Source: Hahellaceae bacterium
GTDB taxonomy: Bacteria > Pseudomonadota > Gammaproteobacteria > Pseudomonadales > Oleiphilaceae
Length of the DNA: 64,000 bases
NCBI GenBank assembly: GCA_024234505.1
Contig: JACKOD010000002.1
Location: forward strand, 372,001-436,000
Reading direction: 5' to 3'
Below the pieces are notes generated by a model. That model did no database searches and was not told the origin of the DNA. It saw only the letters and a list, made by a program, of their open reading frames with translations. Shown in pieces: positions 35,546 to 44,208 of the stretch (within the stretch, counting starts at the first letter, position 1; the number at the start of each line of letters is the position of its first letter). Position numbers and translations under genes: made by a program.

Positions 35546-35776
35546 ATGGCACGTTTCTTTCGTCGTCGTAAATTCTGCCGTTTCAGCGCTGAAGGCGTAA
35601 AAGAGATCGATTACAAAGATATCGAAACTCTGAAAGGCTATATTACTGAAACCGGTAAAATCGTACCTAGCCGCATCACAGGTACTAAGGCGCGTTATCA
35701 GCGTCAATTGGCAACTGCTATCAAGCGTGCGCGCTTTTTGGCTCTGCTGCCTTTTACTGATAACCACCACGAGTAA
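35546..35776 (+). CDS. rpsR: 30S ribosomal protein S18
   Basis: 76-residue basic ribosomal protein that forms a dimer with S6 in the 30S platform. RRRKFCRFSAEG at the N terminus and GKIVPSRITGTKARYQRQL in the middle are diagnostic. It has a single Cys in KFCRF, so it is the C- form with no CxxC zinc ribbon. TAGGAGA precedes the ATG; 42 bp separate it from rpsF. Confidence 0.98.
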   Translation: MARFFRRRKFCRFSAEGVKEIDYKDIETLKGYITETGKIVPSRITGTKARYQRQLATAIKRARFLALLPFTDNHHE

Positions 35777-35798
35777 TTCTGTTTAAGTTACCGTTGCG

Positions 35799-36656
35799 AT
35801 GAAGGCATTAGCTCATTACATAATGCGTGGCCCCTTGCAAGCGGTAACTGTGGCGGTTATAGCAATAGCGCTGCCGTTAATGTATTGGCTGGGCGCAGCA
35901 AGTGTAGGTTTAGTAACCCTTAGAAAAGGGGTTGATGTTGGTTTCAAGGTCTTTTTGTGGGCTTTGTTGCCGGCAGGCGGTTGGTTTGCGTTTTTGAATG
36001 ATCCTGGGCCACTCATGGTGGTCTCCATGTCATGGGGAATGGCACTGACCTTGCGATCAACTTCCTCCTGGGAGATGGTGTTTGGTGTAGGAAGTCTGCT
36101 GGGTATTGTTACTGGCTGGCTTTCTGCGTATCTGATGCCAGAGTTGTTGGTTGAGCTCGTTGAGCTTACCAGGCAACTTTATACCGATATCAATCCTGAA
36201 TTGATGCGGTCAATGGGTGATGATCTTGATGTGACGCTGACAGCCTTAATGAAAGGCAGTTTTGCGGCAACATACTTTACCCTCGCATTGTTGGGATTGG
36301 TTGTAGCCAGATCGTGGCAGGCAATGTTGTTTAACCCAGGTGGGTTTAGAAAAGAGTTTCACTCTTTTCGGTTGTCTGGCAGATTTTCGCTTGTTTCGGT
36401 TGTGTTACTGATGTTATCGCCGACACTGGGTGTAAATGCGCTCATGCTGGTTCTGGTATTGTCAATCTGCCTTTCTAGTGCAGGTTTGGCACTGGTACAC
36501 GGTGTTATTGCTAAGAAGAATTTGGGTGGGCACTGGTTAATAGCCTTTTATGTTTCGGCATTATTCCTTGGGCCTAGTCTTTTTGTGCTGCTTGTTTTTG
36601 TAGCGGTTGCTGATAGCTGGTTTGATTTCAGAAATCGAATTGGGGCGCCTCAATAG
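35799..36656 (+). CDS. DUF2232 integral membrane protein
   Basis: Protein of 285 residues, mostly hydrophobic, with about eight predicted membrane segments (for example LQAVTVAVIAIALPLMYWLG, VFLWALLPAGGWFAFL, FAATYFTLALLGLVVA, LVSVVLLMLSPTLGVNALML). A membrane protein of this family sits between rpsR and rplI in Pseudomonas and many relatives; Pfam DUF2232 is my best label. No enzyme motif is visible. Transport or envelope roles have been proposed for relatives but nothing here proves one. No strong Shine-Dalgarno precedes the ATG, so it may be coupled to rpsR, 22 bp away. Confidence 0.8.
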   Translation: MKALAHYIMRGPLQAVTVAVIAIALPLMYWLGAASVGLVTLRKGVDVGFKVFLWALLPAGGWFAFLNDPGPLMVVSMSWGMALTLRSTSSWEMVFGVGSLLGIVTGWLSAYLMPELLVELVELTRQLYTDINPELMRSMGDDLDVTLTALMKGSFAATYFTLALLGLVVARSWQAMLFNPGGFRKEFHSFRLSGRFSLVSVVLLMLSPTLGVNALMLVLVLSICLSSAGLALVHGVIAKKNLGGHWLIAFYVSALFLGPSLFVLLVFVAVADSWFDFRNRIGAPQ

Positions 36657-36696
36657 AGCAAGACGGTTATCAAAATGGTTAAAAGAGGTTAGCGAG

Positions 36697-37143
36697 ATGG
36701 AAGTTATTCTGCTCGAAAAAGTTGGAAGATTGGGAAGTTTGGGAAGTAAAGTTAATGTGCGCGCCGGTTATGGCCGCAATTATCTGATTCCTTTTGGTAA
36801 GGCTGTTCCTGCAACAGCAGATAACGTTGCTGCATTTGAAGCGCGTCGTGCAGAGCTTGAAAAAGCGGCTGCTGACAAGCTGGTGGCAGCACAGGCTCGC
36901 GCTGCCGAGCTGAATGACAAGGTCGTTACTATTGCAGGAAATGCAGGTGACGAAGGTAAGTTGTTTGGTTCAATTGGTGCGCGTGACATTGCTGATGCAA
37001 TTACTGCGGCTGGTGTAGCGGTAAGCAAGAGCGAAGTGCGTTTGCCTGAGGGTGTTATCCGCCAGACAGGTGAATTTGAAATTGATGTTCAGGTACACTC
37101 AGATGTAACTGCTACCATCAAATTGACAGTTGTTGCAGGCTAA
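36697..37143 (+). CDS. rplI: 50S ribosomal protein L9
   Basis: 148-residue large-subunit protein with the N-terminal 23S-binding domain (MEVILLEKVGRLGSLGSKVNVRAGYGRNYL), connecting helix and C-terminal domain (KLFGSIGARDIADAI, VRLPEGVIRQTGEFEIDVQVH). ATG 36697 has AGAGG upstream and matches the universal N terminus; a longer in-frame start at 36607 would overlap the membrane-protein gene. Confidence 0.98.
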   Translation: MEVILLEKVGRLGSLGSKVNVRAGYGRNYLIPFGKAVPATADNVAAFEARRAELEKAAADKLVAAQARAAELNDKVVTIAGNAGDEGKLFGSIGARDIADAITAAGVAVSKSEVRLPEGVIRQTGEFEIDVQVHSDVTATIKLTVVAG

Positions 37144-37272
37144 TAAACAAGTTAATTTGTTTATAGTTTCTGTATGCAGGTGTTAGCTTCGGCCTGAGGG
37201 TGAATGCTCTCGGGCCGTATGTGTTTTTGGTGTTCCTTCGTATTTTCTCCCTTTTCGGTACAGGTGCCTATC

Positions 37273-38658
37273 ATGAGTTCGGTACTATCCTCCGACAAAG
37301 AAACGTCTCAAATCAAACTTCCTCCTCATTCTGTTGAAGCCGAGCAGTCCGTGCTGGGTGGCCTCATGCTGGACAATAGCAAATGGGATATCGTGTCGGA
37401 TATGGTTGTTGAGGATGACTTTTACCGTCACGCACATAAGCTGATTTTCAAGGCGGTCGCGGTGCTGGCAGCAGAAGCCAGGCCTCTGGATGTTATTACG
37501 CTTTCTGAAGAGCTGGAGCGTAACGGTAATCTTGCGTCTGTCGGTGGAACGGCTTATTTGGCCGAGCTTGCCAGAAATACGCCGGGCGCGGCAAATATTC
37601 GGGCGTACTCCGAGATCGTCAGGGAGCGCGCCGTGTTGCGTCGTCTTATCTCGATTTCCGGCGAGATTTCTGATGGTGCTTTTAATTTAAAAGGGAGAAG
37701 TAGTGCTGAGCTTCTGGATGAGGCGGAACGTAAGATATTTGAAATTGCGGAAGCGCGTGGGAAAGAAGGTGGTCCGGTCAATGTTAATCCAATTTTGACC
37801 CAGACGCTTGAGCGCATAGATGAGTTGTTTAATTCTAAAGAAGCGATGACGGGTGTAACTACCGGCTTTCGTGATTTGGATGATCGTACCGGGGGGATGC
37901 AGCGTTCGGATTTGATCATTGTTGCAGCGCGCCCTTCGATGGGTAAAACGGCATTTGCGATGAATCTGGTAGAGGCGGCGGTCATGAGTGACAAGGGGCC
38001 TGTGCTGGTATTTAGTATGGAAATGCCGTCCGATGCCATCATAATGCGTATGCTTTCCTCTATTGGCAGAATAGATCAGACCAGAATTCGTAGTGGTCAG
38101 TTGCAGGAGGAGGATTGGCCTCGACTGACATCGGCGGTAAGTCTGCTTAAAGATAAGCCACTTTATATTGATGATACTCCTGCGTTGAGCCCTACCGAGG
38201 TTCGTTCGCGTGCGCGCCGGATTGCGCGTGAAACGAAAAGTGAGTTTGCATTGATCATGATCGACTACTTGCAGCTCATGCGGGTGCCAGGCATGACAGA
38301 AGGGCGAACGGCGGAAATCTCTGAGATTTCGAGGTCTTTGAAGGCGCTGGCCAAAGAGTTGCGCTGCCCTGTGGTCGCATTATCGCAGTTAAATCGAAGC
38401 CTGGAGCAACGGCCGAACAAGCGCCCTGTTAACTCGGATTTGCGTGAGTCGGGCGCGATTGAGCAGGATGCGGATGTCATCATGTTTATTTATCGTGATG
38501 AGTACTACCATCCGGAAAGTGAGGATAAGGGGATTGCGGAAATCATTATTGGTAAGCAGCGGAACGGGCCCACCGGAGGCATCAAGCTTGGTTTCCAGGG
38601 GCAGTTCACCAAGTTTGAAGATCTTGCCTATGTTGATTACAGCATGACGGAATTTTAA
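37273..38658 (+). CDS. dnaB: Replicative DNA helicase DnaB
   Basis: Hexameric 5'-3' helicase at the replication fork. The 461-residue protein has the N-terminal primase-interaction domain (LPPHSVEAEQSVLGGLMLDN) and the RecA-like motor with Walker A AARPSMGKTAFAMN, Walker B LIMIDYLQLM, a SQLNRSLEQRPNKRP segment and the arginine-finger region DLRESGAIEQDADVIMFIYR. ATG 37273 is chosen from the family N terminus; a longer frame from TTG 37204 is unlikely. No intein is present, although DnaB is a common intein host. Confidence 0.98.
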   Translation: MSSVLSSDKETSQIKLPPHSVEAEQSVLGGLMLDNSKWDIVSDMVVEDDFYRHAHKLIFKAVAVLAAEARPLDVITLSEELERNGNLASVGGTAYLAELARNTPGAANIRAYSEIVRERAVLRRLISISGEISDGAFNLKGRSSAELLDEAERKIFEIAEARGKEGGPVNVNPILTQTLERIDELFNSKEAMTGVTTGFRDLDDRTGGMQRSDLIIVAARPSMGKTAFAMNLVEAAVMSDKGPVLVFSMEMPSDAIIMRMLSSIGRIDQTRIRSGQLQEEDWPRLTSAVSLLKDKPLYIDDTPALSPTEVRSRARRIARETKSEFALIMIDYLQLMRVPGMTEGRTAEISEISRSLKALAKELRCPVVALSQLNRSLEQRPNKRPVNSDLRESGAIEQDADVIMFIYRDEYYHPESEDKGIAEIIIGKQRNGPTGGIKLGFQGQFTKFEDLAYVDYSMTEF

Positions 38659-38695
38659 GTACTAATTATTAACTGGTATCTACTGGAGTGGGACG

Positions 38696-39802
38696 ATGGC
38701 TCGCCCGGCGCGTGCTCGAATTAATCTGGCGGCATTTCGCCATAATCTGCAATTGGCTATCAAATGGGCGGGTAATGCTCAGGTGGCTGCGGTGATCAAG
38801 GCTGATGGTTATGGGCATGGCATTGTTGCCGTAGCGCGTGCGGCAGAGCAGGATGGTTGTATGCTGGCGGTTGCAAGTATTGAGGAGGCGGCCAGGGTAC
38901 GGGCAGCAGGTATCGTTGCGCCAATATTGCTGTTGGAAGGTTTTTTTCATGCTTCGGAGCCTGATGAGTCCGGGTTTGATGGATTGCAGTGGGTGATCCA
39001 TTCCGAGCATCAATTGGCTGCGCTTGAAGAGCGTGATAGCGGATTGGATGTTGTTCGGCCGCTCAGTGTCTGGTTAAAGTTTAATACGGGTATGAATCGT
39101 TTGGGATTGCCGGTATTGCAGGCAGAGTCCTTTGTGTCCCGAGTGTGCCGATTGGCGTCGGTTAGACTCGAAGGGGTGATGACGCACTTTGCTTGCGCTG
39201 ATGAGCCGGAAAATGATTTCTCCGGGTTACAGATGGCTCGGTTCGATAGCGTATTGTCTACCCTTGATCAGGTTGCGTTGCCTCAGGGGTTGAAGCGTTC
39301 GCTATGTAATTCGGCAGGATTGCAGCAAATGCCTGCTGCGCGTGGTGATTTGGTTCGTCCGGGTATTATGCTTTACGGGGCCTCTCCTTTTTTTGCGCGG
39401 ACGGCCGTGCAGCAGGGGCTGCATGCGGTAATGTCACTTGAGTCGGAATTAATTGCTGTCAATGAGTTGGCTGAGGCAGATTGTGTGGGCTATGGCCTGA
39501 CCTGGTGTGCGTCTCGGGTTTCACGTATTGGTGTGGTTGCGATGGGGTATGCGGATGGTTATCCGCGTCACGCACCCAGTGGCACACCGGTGTGGGTGAG
39601 TGGTAAGCGTGTCCCTTTGGTTGGGCGAGTGTCGATGGATATGCTGACAGTTGATTTGACTGATCATGAGGTTGCATCGGTGGGGGATCATGTCGAATTA
39701 TGGGGGGCGAATGTGAGCGTAGATGAAGTTGCGCGAAGTGCCGGTACCATTGGATATGAATTGCTGACAGGGGTTTCTGCGAGAGTGCCCAGAGTGTATT
39801 GA
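38696..39802 (+). CDS. alr: Alanine racemase
   Basis: PLP enzyme producing D-alanine for peptidoglycan. In the 368-residue protein K35 (AAVIKADGYGHG) forms the PLP Schiff base, and the C-terminal domain has the catalytic-Tyr region CVGYGLTWCASRVSRIGVV with MGYADGYPR. GGAG precedes the ATG by eight bases. It follows dnaB by 37 bp as in Pseudomonas. The 496-bp stretch after it contains no gene. Confidence 0.97.
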   Translation: MARPARARINLAAFRHNLQLAIKWAGNAQVAAVIKADGYGHGIVAVARAAEQDGCMLAVASIEEAARVRAAGIVAPILLLEGFFHASEPDESGFDGLQWVIHSEHQLAALEERDSGLDVVRPLSVWLKFNTGMNRLGLPVLQAESFVSRVCRLASVRLEGVMTHFACADEPENDFSGLQMARFDSVLSTLDQVALPQGLKRSLCNSAGLQQMPAARGDLVRPGIMLYGASPFFARTAVQQGLHAVMSLESELIAVNELAEADCVGYGLTWCASRVSRIGVVAMGYADGYPRHAPSGTPVWVSGKRVPLVGRVSMDMLTVDLTDHEVASVGDHVELWGANVSVDEVARSAGTIGYELLTGVSARVPRVY

Positions 39803-39879
39803 TTTAGGTGTCTGGCGGTTCCCTTTAGTGGAGAGGTATTGAGTTGCTAGGTGCTGTTGATGTTTGCCTCTATCTGGTT

Positions 39880-39903
39880 GTAGGTGGGGCGTCCTTGCCC
39901 CGC
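39880..39903 (+). repeat. REP-like element, forward copy
   Basis: Head GTAGG followed by a stem GGGGC (39886-39890) / GCCCC (39897-39901) with loop GTCCTT. The GTAG head before an imperfect GC-rich hairpin is the layout of REP elements moved by RAYT (REP-associated tyrosine) transposases. An inverted copy lies 41 bp further on. Confidence 0.55.
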
Positions 39904-39944
39904 ACGAACGAGGCCACCCAATCCGACAACTGTACCACGCTCAT

Positions 39945-39968
39945 GCGCCCCGAGGACGGGCCTCCTAC
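39945..39968 (-). repeat. REP-like element, inverted copy
   Basis: Minus-strand partner of 39880-39903: head GTAGG (39968-39964), stem GCCC / GGGC (39961-39958 with 39950-39947), loop GTCCTCG. Head and loop agree with the forward copy while the stem differs by compensating changes, so both arms still pair. Confidence 0.55.
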
Positions 39969-40058
39969 CATTTGGCCTCCGTCGGTGGAGCTGTTAATGA
40001 GTCACTGGGCAAAACGTCAACAGGCTCTAGAAAAATTGCAAATTGCGGTTAAATGTTG

Positions 40059-40087
40059 TTGCGACAATTGGTTACTTTTTATAAAAT
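40059..40087 (+). promoter_or_regulatory. Sigma-70 promoter of rplU-rpmA
   Basis: -35 TTGCGA (40059-40064), 17-bp spacer, -10 TAAAAT (40082-40087), inside an A/T-rich patch 212 bp before rplU. It implies a long untranslated leader that could carry regulation. Confidence 0.6.
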
Positions 40088-40298
40088 ACCGCGCCCTCAT
40101 AGTAGGATTAAAGCTCCCTGCAATATGGTTGCCAGAGCGCTTCCAGTAGAAGCAGGCCGCCCTCAAAGGCACTAAGAGTTCCGGACGATGAGATGGGTAA
40201 AGATTGGAAGCTCGATGAGCTTTGTCCAGAGCGTGCTGCAATTGTTTGTTTAAGTGGGTTGCAGTAATTACGTACCGGGAAGCCGGCGGAGAGATAGA

Positions 40299-40613
40299 AT
40301 GTACGCAGTTATCGTAAGTGGCGGTAAACAGCATCGCGTAACCGAAGGTGAAGTGCTGAAGTTGGAAAAAATTGAAGTTGAAACAGGTAGTGCTGTAGAG
40401 TTTGATAAAGTACTGCTGGTTGCAAATGGCGAAGATGTTAAAGTGGGCGCACCTGTTGTTGCTGGCGCAAAAGTTACTGCGGAAGTTGTAGCTCATGGTC
40501 GTCACGACAAAGTGACTATCGTTAAATTCAGACGCCGTAAGCACCACATGAAGCGTATGGGTCACCGTCAGTGGTACACCCAGGTTAAAATTACCGGCAT
40601 TAATGCAGGTTAA
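40299..40613 (+). CDS. rplU: 50S ribosomal protein L21
   Basis: 104-residue large-subunit protein. MYAVIVSGGKQHRVTEGE at the N terminus and the basic C-terminal VKFRRRKHHMKRMGHRQWYT are diagnostic for L21. ATG 40299 follows GGCGGAGA; a GTG or other upstream start near 40254 adds residues outside the family. rpmA follows after 72 bp. Confidence 0.98.
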   Translation: MYAVIVSGGKQHRVTEGEVLKLEKIEVETGSAVEFDKVLLVANGEDVKVGAPVVAGAKVTAEVVAHGRHDKVTIVKFRRRKHHMKRMGHRQWYTQVKITGINAG

Positions 40614-40685
40614 TTTTGCATTAAGAATCCGAAAGCGCCTTCCGCAAAAGTGCGGTTGGGGTTGAATGAATAGAGGAGTAATCTA

Positions 40686-40943
40686 ATGGCTCACAAAAAA
40701 GCGGGTGGTAGTACCCGTAACGGTCGCGACTCAGAATCCAAACGACTTGGTGTCAAACTTTTTGGCGGCCAGGTTGTTAAAGCAGGCAGCATCATTGTTC
40801 GTCAGCGTGGTACTCAGTATCACGCAGGTGACAACGTAGGTTGTGGTAAGGATCATACTTTGTTTGCAACATCTGATGGTGTGATCAAATTTGATGTTAA
40901 AGGACGTCTGAATCGCAGATATGTTAGCGTAGTTGCTAACTAA
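40686..40943 (+). CDS. rpmA: 50S ribosomal protein L27
   Basis: 85-residue protein whose N terminus reaches the peptidyl-transferase centre. MAHKKAGGSTRNGRDSESKR is canonical, without the cleavable N-terminal extension of Firmicutes L27. GAGGAG precedes the ATG. A terminator at 40971-40997 closes the rplU-rpmA unit. Confidence 0.98.
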   Translation: MAHKKAGGSTRNGRDSESKRLGVKLFGGQVVKAGSIIVRQRGTQYHAGDNVGCGKDHTLFATSDGVIKFDVKGRLNRRYVSVVAN

Positions 40944-40970
40944 TTTCTGATTAGGGCTGTTTTAGAGAGA

Positions 40971-40997
40971 AGCTCCGCCTTGGCGGGGCTTTTTTTG
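40971..40997 (+). terminator. Rho-independent terminator of rplU-rpmA
   Basis: Stem AGCtCCGCC / GGCGGgGCT (40971-40979 with 40982-40990, one T-G pair), very tight loop, then seven T residues. It starts 27 bp after the rpmA stop. Confidence 0.85.
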
Positions 40998-41162
40998 TAT
41001 TGGTATCTTTAGTGTGAGGCAAGTTTAGTATACTTGCTTCCTTAGTCAGTTGTGCGTTATTGGGCTAGCGATTTGGTCTGAAATGCGTGCTTTGCGATAT
41101 ACATTAAAAAGGTGTGGCCGGTCGAAGGGTGGCCGAACGCTTTCCAGGCAAGAGGTAAGATT

Positions 41163-42338
41163 ATGAAGTTTGTGGACGAAGCAACCATCTATGTTGAAGC
41201 TGGTAAGGGCGGCAACGGAGTTGTGAGTTTTCGCCGGGAAATGTTCGCACCCATGGGCGGGCCGGATGGTGGCGATGGTGGTGATGGCGGATCTGTGATT
41301 TTAGAGGCAGACAACAGTATTAATACGCTGATTGATTTTCGCTACAAGCGAAAATTTATTGCTACCAGTGGTAATTCGGGCAGTGGTGGTAATTGTCGTG
41401 GCAAGAGTGGTGATGATCTGGTGCTGAAGGTGCCGGTCGGGACAACGATTGTGGATATCGATACCGATGAGGTGTTGGGGGATCTAACAGAAGTCGATCA
41501 GCGCCTGATGGTGGCGCGTGGTGGCTTTCACGGGCTTGGAAATTCACGTTTCAAGTCCAGTGTTAATCGCTCTCCCCGTCAGTGTACGCCGGGGAAGGCG
41601 GGCGAAGAGAGAAATTTACGCCTGGAATTGAAGGTGTTGGCGGATGTGGGGTTGTTGGGGATGCCCAATGCAGGCAAGTCTACGTTGATTCGTTCAATTT
41701 CGGCAGCCAAGCCAAAGGTGGCGGATTATCCGTTTACTACGCTGGTTCCTAATTTGGGTGTGGTCAGTGTCGACCCTTACCGTAGCTTTGTGGTTGCTGA
41801 TATTCCCGGGTTAATCGAAGGGGCGGCAGAAGGTGCAGGTTTGGGGATTCGTTTTCTGAAGCATTTGGTGCGTACGCGATTGCTGTTGCACGTCGTTGAT
41901 ATGGCGCCCTATGATGGCACGGAGCCAGCTGAAATGGTTCGTGTGATTGCGGATGAGTTGGAGAATTTTAGCCCAACGTTGGCGGAGCGTGAGCGCTGGC
42001 TGGTATTAAACAAGCTGGATTTGCTCGATGAGGCTGGTCGTGAAGAGGCTTGTTCTGCGCTAGTGGAGGCGCTTGGCTGGGAGGGTCCGGTTTATCGTAT
42101 TTCTGCAATCTCAGGCGAGGGGACGCGAGCTTTATGTCAGGATATTATGTCCTGGATTGAAGACAAGGCGCAGCAAGAACTGGATGACCCTGAGTTGGCG
42201 AAGGCGGAGCAGCAGATTCGTGAGCGAATGGATGCTGAAGCCAGGGAAAAAATTCAGGCCTTGAGGCAGGTGCATCGTGAGGATGAGGACGAACTGGATG
42301 ATGACGATGATGAGGCTGAATCCATTTATGTTCATTGA
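41163..42338 (+). CDS. obgE: Obg-family GTPase ObgE/CgtA
   Basis: Essential GTPase linking 50S assembly with ppGpp and the cell cycle. The 391-residue protein has the glycine-rich Obg fold (EAGKGGNGVVSFRREMF, GGPDGGDGGDGG), a G domain with G1 GMPNAGKSTLI, G3 DIPGLIEGAAEGAGLG and G4 NKLDLLD, and a very acidic C-terminal tail (DEDELDDDDDEAES). ATG 41163 follows AGAGG. The 219 bp before it contain the rpmA terminator and a small inverted repeat GCAAGT/ACTTGC; no gene. Confidence 0.97.
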   Translation: MKFVDEATIYVEAGKGGNGVVSFRREMFAPMGGPDGGDGGDGGSVILEADNSINTLIDFRYKRKFIATSGNSGSGGNCRGKSGDDLVLKVPVGTTIVDIDTDEVLGDLTEVDQRLMVARGGFHGLGNSRFKSSVNRSPRQCTPGKAGEERNLRLELKVLADVGLLGMPNAGKSTLIRSISAAKPKVADYPFTTLVPNLGVVSVDPYRSFVVADIPGLIEGAAEGAGLGIRFLKHLVRTRLLLHVVDMAPYDGTEPAEMVRVIADELENFSPTLAERERWLVLNKLDLLDEAGREEACSALVEALGWEGPVYRISAISGEGTRALCQDIMSWIEDKAQQELDDPELAKAEQQIRERMDAEAREKIQALRQVHREDEDELDDDDDEAESIYVH

Positions 42339-42416
42339 TCTGGTTTTCTGCTGATAGCTTTGATTTGAACCGCTACCGGTGTTTTCTGTAATTGTCGTAA
42401 GTTGTTGTGGGTGGGT

Positions 42417-43556
42417 ATGAGTGACGCGTTGCTTGCGGAAAGGGGGCGGCTGTCGGGTTCACAGCGTTGGGTTGTGAAAATCGGCAGCGCACTGCTGACC
42501 AATGATGGTCAGGGACTTGATAAAACTGCTATTTCTGGCTGGGTTGATCAGTTGGCGGCCTTGAAAAAGCAGGGTATAGAGTTGGTGCTTGTTTCTTCGG
42601 GTTCTGTGGCAGAGGGAATGACTCGTCTGGGTTTGAAAGAGCGGCCCCATCATTTGCATGAATTGCAGGCGGCCGCGGCTGTGGGGCAGATGGGGCTGGT
42701 TCAGACTTGGGAGACGGCATTTCAGCGTCATGGCTTGCACACAGCGCAGGTGTTGTTGACGCATGACGACTTGTCGGATCGAAAGCGCTATCTCAACGCG
42801 AGGAGTACGTTGCGTACCCTCGTGGATTTCGATGTTATTCCTGTCATTAATGAGAATGATACGGTAGTGACTGATGAGATTCGCTTTGGTGACAATGATA
42901 CGCTGGGCGCTTTGGTTGCCAATTTGGTAGAGGCGGATGGTCTGATCATTCTCACGGATCAGCTGGGATTGTTTGATAAGGATCCGCGAAAGCATGAGGA
43001 TGCCCGCTTGGTATTCGAAGCGCCTGCCAGTGACCCTGATCTGGATATTATGGCTTCCGGAGGTGCGGGTGTGCTAGGGCGTGGAGGTATGTTGACCAAA
43101 ATTCGTGCTGCCCGACTTGCTGCCCGATCAGGGGCTTTCACCGTGATTGTGGGTGGGCGCATCAAGGATGCGCTTTTGCGTCTGCGTGCCGAAGAGCGAG
43201 TGGGAACACTTTTACTGCCCAGGCAGGGGCGGCAGTTGGCGCGTAAGCAGTGGTTGGCGGGGCATTTACAGGTACGAGGTCAGTTGATTCTTGATGAAGG
43301 GGCGGTGACATCGGTTTCATCGCGAGGTAGAAGTCTGTTGTCGGTCGGGGTGCATGAGGTCAGGGGGGCTTTCAGGCGAGGTGAGATGGTATCTTGTCTT
43401 GATATGGCTGGAAGGGAGATTGCGCGCGGGTTGGTAAATTATAGTGCGGAAGATGTCGGAAAAATTTTGCGTCAGCCTAGTGATAAAATCGAGGGTATTC
43501 TCGGTTATGTGAATGAGCCTGAATTGGTGAACAGGGATAATCTGGTTCTGGTTTAG
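42417..43556 (+). CDS. proB: Glutamate 5-kinase
   Basis: First enzyme of proline synthesis. The 379-residue protein has the amino-acid-kinase domain (WVVKIGSALLT, LVSSGSVAEGM, NENDTVVTDEIRFGDNDTLGALVA, GGMLTKIRAARLAARSGAFTV) and a C-terminal PUA domain (~280-365). ATG 42417 is chosen; TTG 42402 is also in frame. obgE-proB adjacency is shared with Pseudomonas. The unit ends at the two-way terminator at 43581-43608. Confidence 0.96.
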   Translation: MSDALLAERGRLSGSQRWVVKIGSALLTNDGQGLDKTAISGWVDQLAALKKQGIELVLVSSGSVAEGMTRLGLKERPHHLHELQAAAAVGQMGLVQTWETAFQRHGLHTAQVLLTHDDLSDRKRYLNARSTLRTLVDFDVIPVINENDTVVTDEIRFGDNDTLGALVANLVEADGLIILTDQLGLFDKDPRKHEDARLVFEAPASDPDLDIMASGGAGVLGRGGMLTKIRAARLAARSGAFTVIVGGRIKDALLRLRAEERVGTLLLPRQGRQLARKQWLAGHLQVRGQLILDEGAVTSVSSRGRSLLSVGVHEVRGAFRRGEMVSCLDMAGREIARGLVNYSAEDVGKILRQPSDKIEGILGYVNEPELVNRDNLVLV

Positions 43557-43580
43557 TGAATCTTTGAGTTTTAAATAACA

Positions 43581-43608
43581 AAAAAGCCGATCGCATGATC
43601 GGCTTTTT
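43581..43608. terminator. Bidirectional terminator between proB and rpsT
   Basis: Perfect 12-bp stem AAAAAGCCGATC (43581-43592) / GATCGGCTTTTT (43597-43608) with loop GCAT. A-rich and T-rich ends serve the convergent genes on both strands. Confidence 0.9.
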
Positions 43609-43643
43609 AATTTGACCCGGTTTATGCCGGTTTATGCGTTACA

Positions 43644-43913
43644 TTAAGCCGCTTTGAGCGCTTTAATGCGTGCATTCAGACGGCTCTTGGTGCGAGCTGC
43701 CTTGTTTTTAGAGAGAATGCCTTTGTTGACCATGCTGTCAATGACGGGCACAGCGGCAACAAATGCTGCGCTTGCGTCTTCATAGCTGCCAGCATCGGCT
43801 TTGCTTACTACTTTCTTGATAAAGGTACGTACCATAGAGCGCTGGCTTGCATTCGCCTGACGACGCTTTTCAGCCTGACGTGCGCGCTTTTTGGAAGAGG
43901 GATTGTTTGCCAC
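43644..43913 (-). CDS. rpsT: 30S ribosomal protein S20
   Basis: Small basic 30S protein, 89 residues (ANNPSSKKRARQAEKRRQAN, MVRTFIKKVV, KNKAARTKSRLNARIKAL). The start is GTG at 43913: GAGGAG lies seven bases upstream and the reading begins at the family N terminus. E. coli rpsT also uses a non-ATG start, tied to its autoregulation. A good promoter lies upstream at 43978-44006. Confidence 0.97.
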   Translation of the reverse strand: MANNPSSKKRARQAEKRRQANASQRSMVRTFIKKVVSKADAGSYEDASAAFVAAVPVIDSMVNKGILSKNKAARTKSRLNARIKALKAA

Positions 43914-43977
43914 CGTTAACTCCTCGACTTGCAAAAATTCGGTTAGGGGTGATTGGCCCCGAAATAAATGACGCGAG

Positions 43978-44006
43978 AATATGCCGGTTTAAGCGGAATT
44001 TGTCAA
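43978..44006 (-). promoter_or_regulatory. Sigma-70 promoter of rpsT
   Basis: On the minus strand: -35 TTGACA (44006-44001, perfect), 17-bp spacer, -10 CATATT (43983-43978, four of six). It lies about 65 bp upstream of the rpsT start. Confidence 0.65.
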
Positions 44007-44208
44007 CTGATATTTATCTCCATTTGTTTTGGTGCAGACTTGCCGGAGAGGGATATCTTATTAATCGCCTACGTTCTTTGTTATTTATATGAATGGTATA
44101 GTTGCGGCCAATATCAGCGGTGTATCGGGAATGCGCTATGAGTTCAGATAGTACATACGGACATTTCAGGGGGGGCATGCTCCGGGCGTGTATCGGGAGG
44201 CTTTTGTT

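Larger units (their letters stand above)
39803..40298. other. Gene-free stretch between alr and rplU
   Basis: Longest non-coding interval of the window. It contains an inverted pair of REP-like hairpins (39880-39903 and 39945-39968), a third small stem-loop (CTCC 39977-39980 / GGAG 39987-39990) and, after a switch to A/T-rich sequence, the rplU promoter (40059-40087) with a leader of about 200 nt. An open frame at 39844-40149 crosses the hairpins and the promoter and looks spurious. Confidence 0.7.

Noticed and set aside
39844..40149. Open frame of 101 codons in the alr-rplU gap
   Set aside because: It crosses both REP-like hairpins and the rplU promoter, has no ribosome-binding site and no recognisable protein pattern.
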